64,000 bases of DNA from Vibrio hepatarius. GTDB taxonomy: Bacteria; Pseudomonadota; Gammaproteobacteria; Enterobacterales; Vibrionaceae. The stretch's first letter is position 1, and each line of letters starts with the position of its first letter. A program made the position numbers and the translations under genes. The notes beneath the pieces were generated by a model. The model saw only the letters and a program-made list of their open reading frames with translations, made no database searches and had not been told where the DNA came from. Positions 61,579 through 64,000 of this stretch are shown piece after piece. The stretch lies in the NCBI RefSeq assembly GCF_001274785.1, contig NZ_LHPI01000019.1, positions 1 through 64,000 of the forward strand, in the 5' to 3' direction.

Positions 61579-62527
61579 ACCATTCCTTCCTTACTAGTGG
61601 GTTGATCATTGCGCCAATCAAATCGGACAGAATATTTGCGGTAAGAACTAGTGTTGCCACCACAATCACACCGGCTTGAATCGCGACATAATCCTGGTCG
61701 GAGAGGGCGTCAAGCAACCAACGTCCAATTCCTGGCCAGTTGAAAATGGATTCGGTAATGATTGCCAGCGTTAGCATGCTCGACAGCTGTACGCCGATTT
61801 TAGGAATGATTGGTGGAATCGCGTTGCGTAGTACGTGCTGCGTGACGATCTCACGTGTTGATAAACCTTTAATACGCGCGGCGCGGATGTAGTTTTGACT
61901 CATGACTTCCGCCACCGAGGTACGCATCGAACTGATAACCTGCGTGGTTGGCGCTAGAGCCAACACCAAGCACGGTAAGATCAAGTGTTCGATGACGCTT
62001 TGCAGTGCATGAGCTCGGTAAGGGCCTTCGGCAAAGAAGGCATCGATGATGGCAAAGCCAGTCACATGATCTATCTGATACAACATGTCGTAGCGGCCGG
62101 CGACCGGGAAAAACTCAAAGTGTAGCGAGAACACCATGATCATCAACAGCGCAACCCAAAACAGCGGAGCAGAATAACCGGTCATCGAGGTAAACGAGAT
62201 GATGGTGTCCGTCCACTTTCCTTGCTTCATGCCTGCAACGGTGCCGAGTGGAATACCAATCAGCAAAGAGAGTACAAACGCGATAAAACAGAGTTCAAGC
62301 GTGGCAGGGAAGACAACCGCCAACTCTTCCACTACTGGCATGCCGTGTTTGTCTACGCCGAAGTTAAGCTGCATAAGTTCGGTAAGGTATGTCATCCAAC
62401 CGGACCAGAAGTCTTGAATCGCCCAAGGCGAATTGGGCTCTAAACGGAGAATGCTGAACCCAACCATAGTCAAAATTAACATGGTAATGATGAATAGATT
62501 CAGGCGTCGAACGGTATAAAGAAACAT
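61565..62527 (-). CDS. sapB: Peptide ABC transporter permease SapB
   Basis: A 320-residue permease of the DppB/OppB group with about six membrane segments. The first is LNLFIITMLILTMVGFSIL, and the EAA loop is YIRAARIKGLSTREIVTQHVLRNAIPP. It forms the membrane channel with SapC. Its ATG shares one base with the sapA stop (TAATG), indicating coupled translation. Confidence 0.94.
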   Translation of the reverse strand: MFLYTVRRLNLFIITMLILTMVGFSILRLEPNSPWAIQDFWSGWMTYLTELMQLNFGVDKHGMPVVEELAVVFPATLELCFIAFVLSLLIGIPLGTVAGMKQGKWTDTIISFTSMTGYSAPLFWVALLMIMVFSLHFEFFPVAGRYDMLYQIDHVTGFAIIDAFFAEGPYRAHALQSVIEHLILPCLVLALAPTTQVISSMRTSVAEVMSQNYIRAARIKGLSTREIVTQHVLRNAIPPIIPKIGVQLSSMLTLAIITESIFNWPGIGRWLLDALSDQDYVAIQAGVIVVATLVLTANILSDLIGAMINPLVRKEWYANR

Positions 62528-64000
62528 TATTTAACCCTCTCGACGTTATCAAAAGGTTGAGAGTTAAACGGACTCACTTTGAATCCTTTTAATGAATGAT
62601 GCTGAGCTTGTAATTGCATGCCGTGGTTAAGTGGAATCACTGGAAACTGTTCATTGAGAATGTTTTGCGCTTGACGGTACAAGTTCAAACGGTAGCGCTT
62701 CTTGTCGACTTCGAGTGCTAAGTCCAACAGGAAGTCAAAGTCTGGGTTACACCAACTCGATACGTTCAGTCCCACGCGCTTCGAATCGCATGAGAGCAAT
62801 GGTCTGAAGAAGCTATCAGGGTCACCCGTGTTGGCAATCCAGCCGGTTAAGTACAAGTCGATATTGGCGCTTGAATCGGTGCGATCGTATCTATCATCGG
62901 TCAAAAGATGCAGCGTGATACCTACGTCCGCTAAGTTTGCTTGAATCAGCTCGGCGGTTTTGCGTGGGCTTGGATTGTAAGCGCGTGGCTCAAGCGGAAC
63001 AGACATCGTTAGTTCCAAACCTTTGCTATAACCCGCTTCTCTCAGCAACGCGATGGCGTAGTTACGGTCATAACGGATTTGGGTGGTGTCTTTTTGATAG
63101 GCCCAAGACGAAGGCGGAAGAATCGAATAAGCTTGCGTACCTGTGCCGTAGTAAACCGAGTCGAGGATGTTTTGGCGGTTAATCGCATAGTTGAGTGCTT
63201 TGCGTACCCTGGAATCATTCATCGCAGGGTGCGACGTGTTTACCGCGACAAACGAGATATTCATCGCTGGTTTAGCGGTCAGAGTAATATCTTCACGACT
63301 TTCAATCACTGGGAGCTGGCTCGAAAGTGGCGCGCTCAACACATCACATTCTTTGCGCAGTAGCTTCGCTAACGTGCCTGTGCCTCGGTTGGAGATATCA
63401 AACACAACCTGGCTCATTTTCGTCTGACCTTTCCAGTAGTCTTTGTGTTGCTTCAAGCGGATCAGGTCATTGAACTGATACTCATACAGATAGAAAGGAC
63501 CGGTGCCGACAGGGTGCGAATCGAGCATGCCTTTATCGTCACGCAGTTCAAGTTGGGTTGCGTACTCTTTTGAGTGAATCACCGCATGGCTGGTGGCAAT
63601 ACTGGAAAGGAATGAGTTGTCAGGTCGGCTAAGGACAAACTTGACCTGATTTTTCGATACTGCAGAGACGTCAACCACAAGGTTTTGGAAATCGATCCCG
63701 TTAAACCAAGGGTAAATGCCACCACCTACGTAATGAAACGGATTGGTGGAGTCGAGGATACGGCGGAAACTGAAAACCACATCTTCTGCGTTGAGTGCTC
63801 TTGAAGGCGTAAACCACGGCGTGGTTTGAAAAGCGACGTTATCACGCAGATTAAAGGTATACACCGTGCCGGACTCATCGACTTGCCAGCTTTTTGCTAG
63901 GTTCGCGACGGGCTCATAAGTGTCTGGGTCTATGGTCAATAAAGAATCAAACAGTTGTGGGCTGAGCGTTTCAGGCGTGATGCCGCTGTCGGTGAGCTGC
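62527..64000 (-). CDS. sapA: Peptide ABC transporter substrate-binding protein SapA (5' end outside the window)
   Basis: About 490 codons of a periplasmic binding protein of the oligopeptide family (SBP_bac_5). The frame stays open to the right edge, so the signal peptide and first residues are missing. PQLFDSLLTIDPDTYEPVANLAKSW, then AEDVVFSFRRILD, GTGPFYLYEYQ and VRKALNYAINRQNILDSVYYG are typical. The position, first in sapABCDF, supports the name. In some pathogens SapA binds antimicrobial peptides or haem; the ligand here is not known. Confidence 0.93.
   Translation of the reverse strand, partial: QLTDSGITPETLSPQLFDSLLTIDPDTYEPVANLAKSWQVDESGTVYTFNLRDNVAFQTTPWFTPSRALNAEDVVFSFRRILDSTNPFHYVGGGIYPWFNGIDFQNLVVDVSAVSKNQVKFVLSRPDNSFLSSIATSHAVIHSKEYATQLELRDDKGMLDSHPVGTGPFYLYEYQFNDLIRLKQHKDYWKGQTKMSQVVFDISNRGTGTLAKLLRKECDVLSAPLSSQLPVIESREDITLTAKPAMNISFVAVNTSHPAMNDSRVRKALNYAINRQNILDSVYYGTGTQAYSILPPSSWAYQKDTTQIRYDRNYAIALLREAGYSKGLELTMSVPLEPRAYNPSPRKTAELIQANLADVGITLHLLTDDRYDRTDSSANIDLYLTGWIANTGDPDSFFRPLLSCDSKRVGLNVSSWCNPDFDFLLDLALEVDKKRYRLNLYRQAQNILNEQFPVIPLNHGMQLQAQHHSLKGFKVSPFNSQPFDNVERVK

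Noticed and set aside
1..64000. CRISPR arrays, tRNA or rRNA genes, integrases, prophage or toxin-antitoxin modules
   Set aside because: None seen: no regularly spaced repeats with unique spacers, no cloverleaf sequences, and no recombinase or toxin-like frames beyond the MITE-like element.

Overview
The window is a chromosomal segment of a gammaproteobacterium, almost certainly a Vibrio (Vibrionaceae). The evidence is FabV as enoyl-ACP reductase, PpaC-type pyrophosphatase, an H-NS of the VicH type, the bioA/bioBFCD arrangement, the hisGDCBHAFI operon with a His-rich leader, and the sapABCDF operon. Base composition and codon use look even across the window. No rRNA, tRNA, CRISPR array, prophage or complete insertion sequence was seen. 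The only mobile-type sequence recognised is a 264-266 bp palindromic MITE-like element.

Layout. (1) 0.3-2.2 kb: a GH1 6-phospho-beta-glucosidase and a small membrane protein. (2) 2.4-10.8 kb: a divergent DctB/DctD-like two-component pair next to a TAXI-TRAP transporter (binding protein plus fused permease) and an L-2-hydroxyglutarate oxidase. A clear sigma-54 promoter and repeated palindromic sites precede the transporter, so this reads as one regulated organic-acid uptake and oxidation unit. (3) 10.8-16.9 kb: a DUF1496-like protein, a D-cysteine desulfhydrase-like enzyme, then fatty-acid genes (PsrA-like TetR regulator, fadE, fabV) with FadR-like and PsrA-like operators. (4) 16.9-26.3 kb: xthA, a Cache-domain chemoreceptor, the roxA-rsmS-priC-dinG run, a small porin and a DUF2057 protein. 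(5) 26.3-31.4 kb: divergent biotin genes around a BirA-type operator. (6) 31.5-39.0 kb: a new 55-codon gene, htpX, and an eight-gene tightly coupled lipid-modification cluster (SnoaL-like, SDR, FAD oxidoreductase, DUF1365, Cfa-like methyltransferase, DUF2878, chalcone-isomerase-like, DUF3833) preceded by four regularly spaced TTGTACAA-type boxes. (7) 39.0-45.1 kb: the MITE, purB-hflD-mnmA, a small acidic protein, gsk and hns. PurR boxes precede purB and gsk. (8) 45.6-47.5 kb: a lysine riboswitch followed by an NhaC-family transporter, so the transporter probably moves lysine. (9) 47.6-55.2 kb: a regulator remnant, the hisL attenuator and the his operon. (10) 55.3-64 kb: yebC, a putative manganese exporter with a Fur-like palindrome, Mn-dependent pyrophosphatase ppaC, DUF2750, and sapFDCBA, with sapA running off the right edge.

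The most rewarding parts are regulatory: the sigma-54/TAXI/LhgO unit, the boxed promoter of the lipid-modification cluster, the lysine riboswitch on an antiporter-family gene, the PurR site touching the gsk -10 element, the paired FadR/PsrA sites, and an orphan minus-strand terminator near 12.1 kb that may mark a small RNA or an attenuated leader. All functional calls come from reading the translated sequences and from family knowledge; no database search was run.
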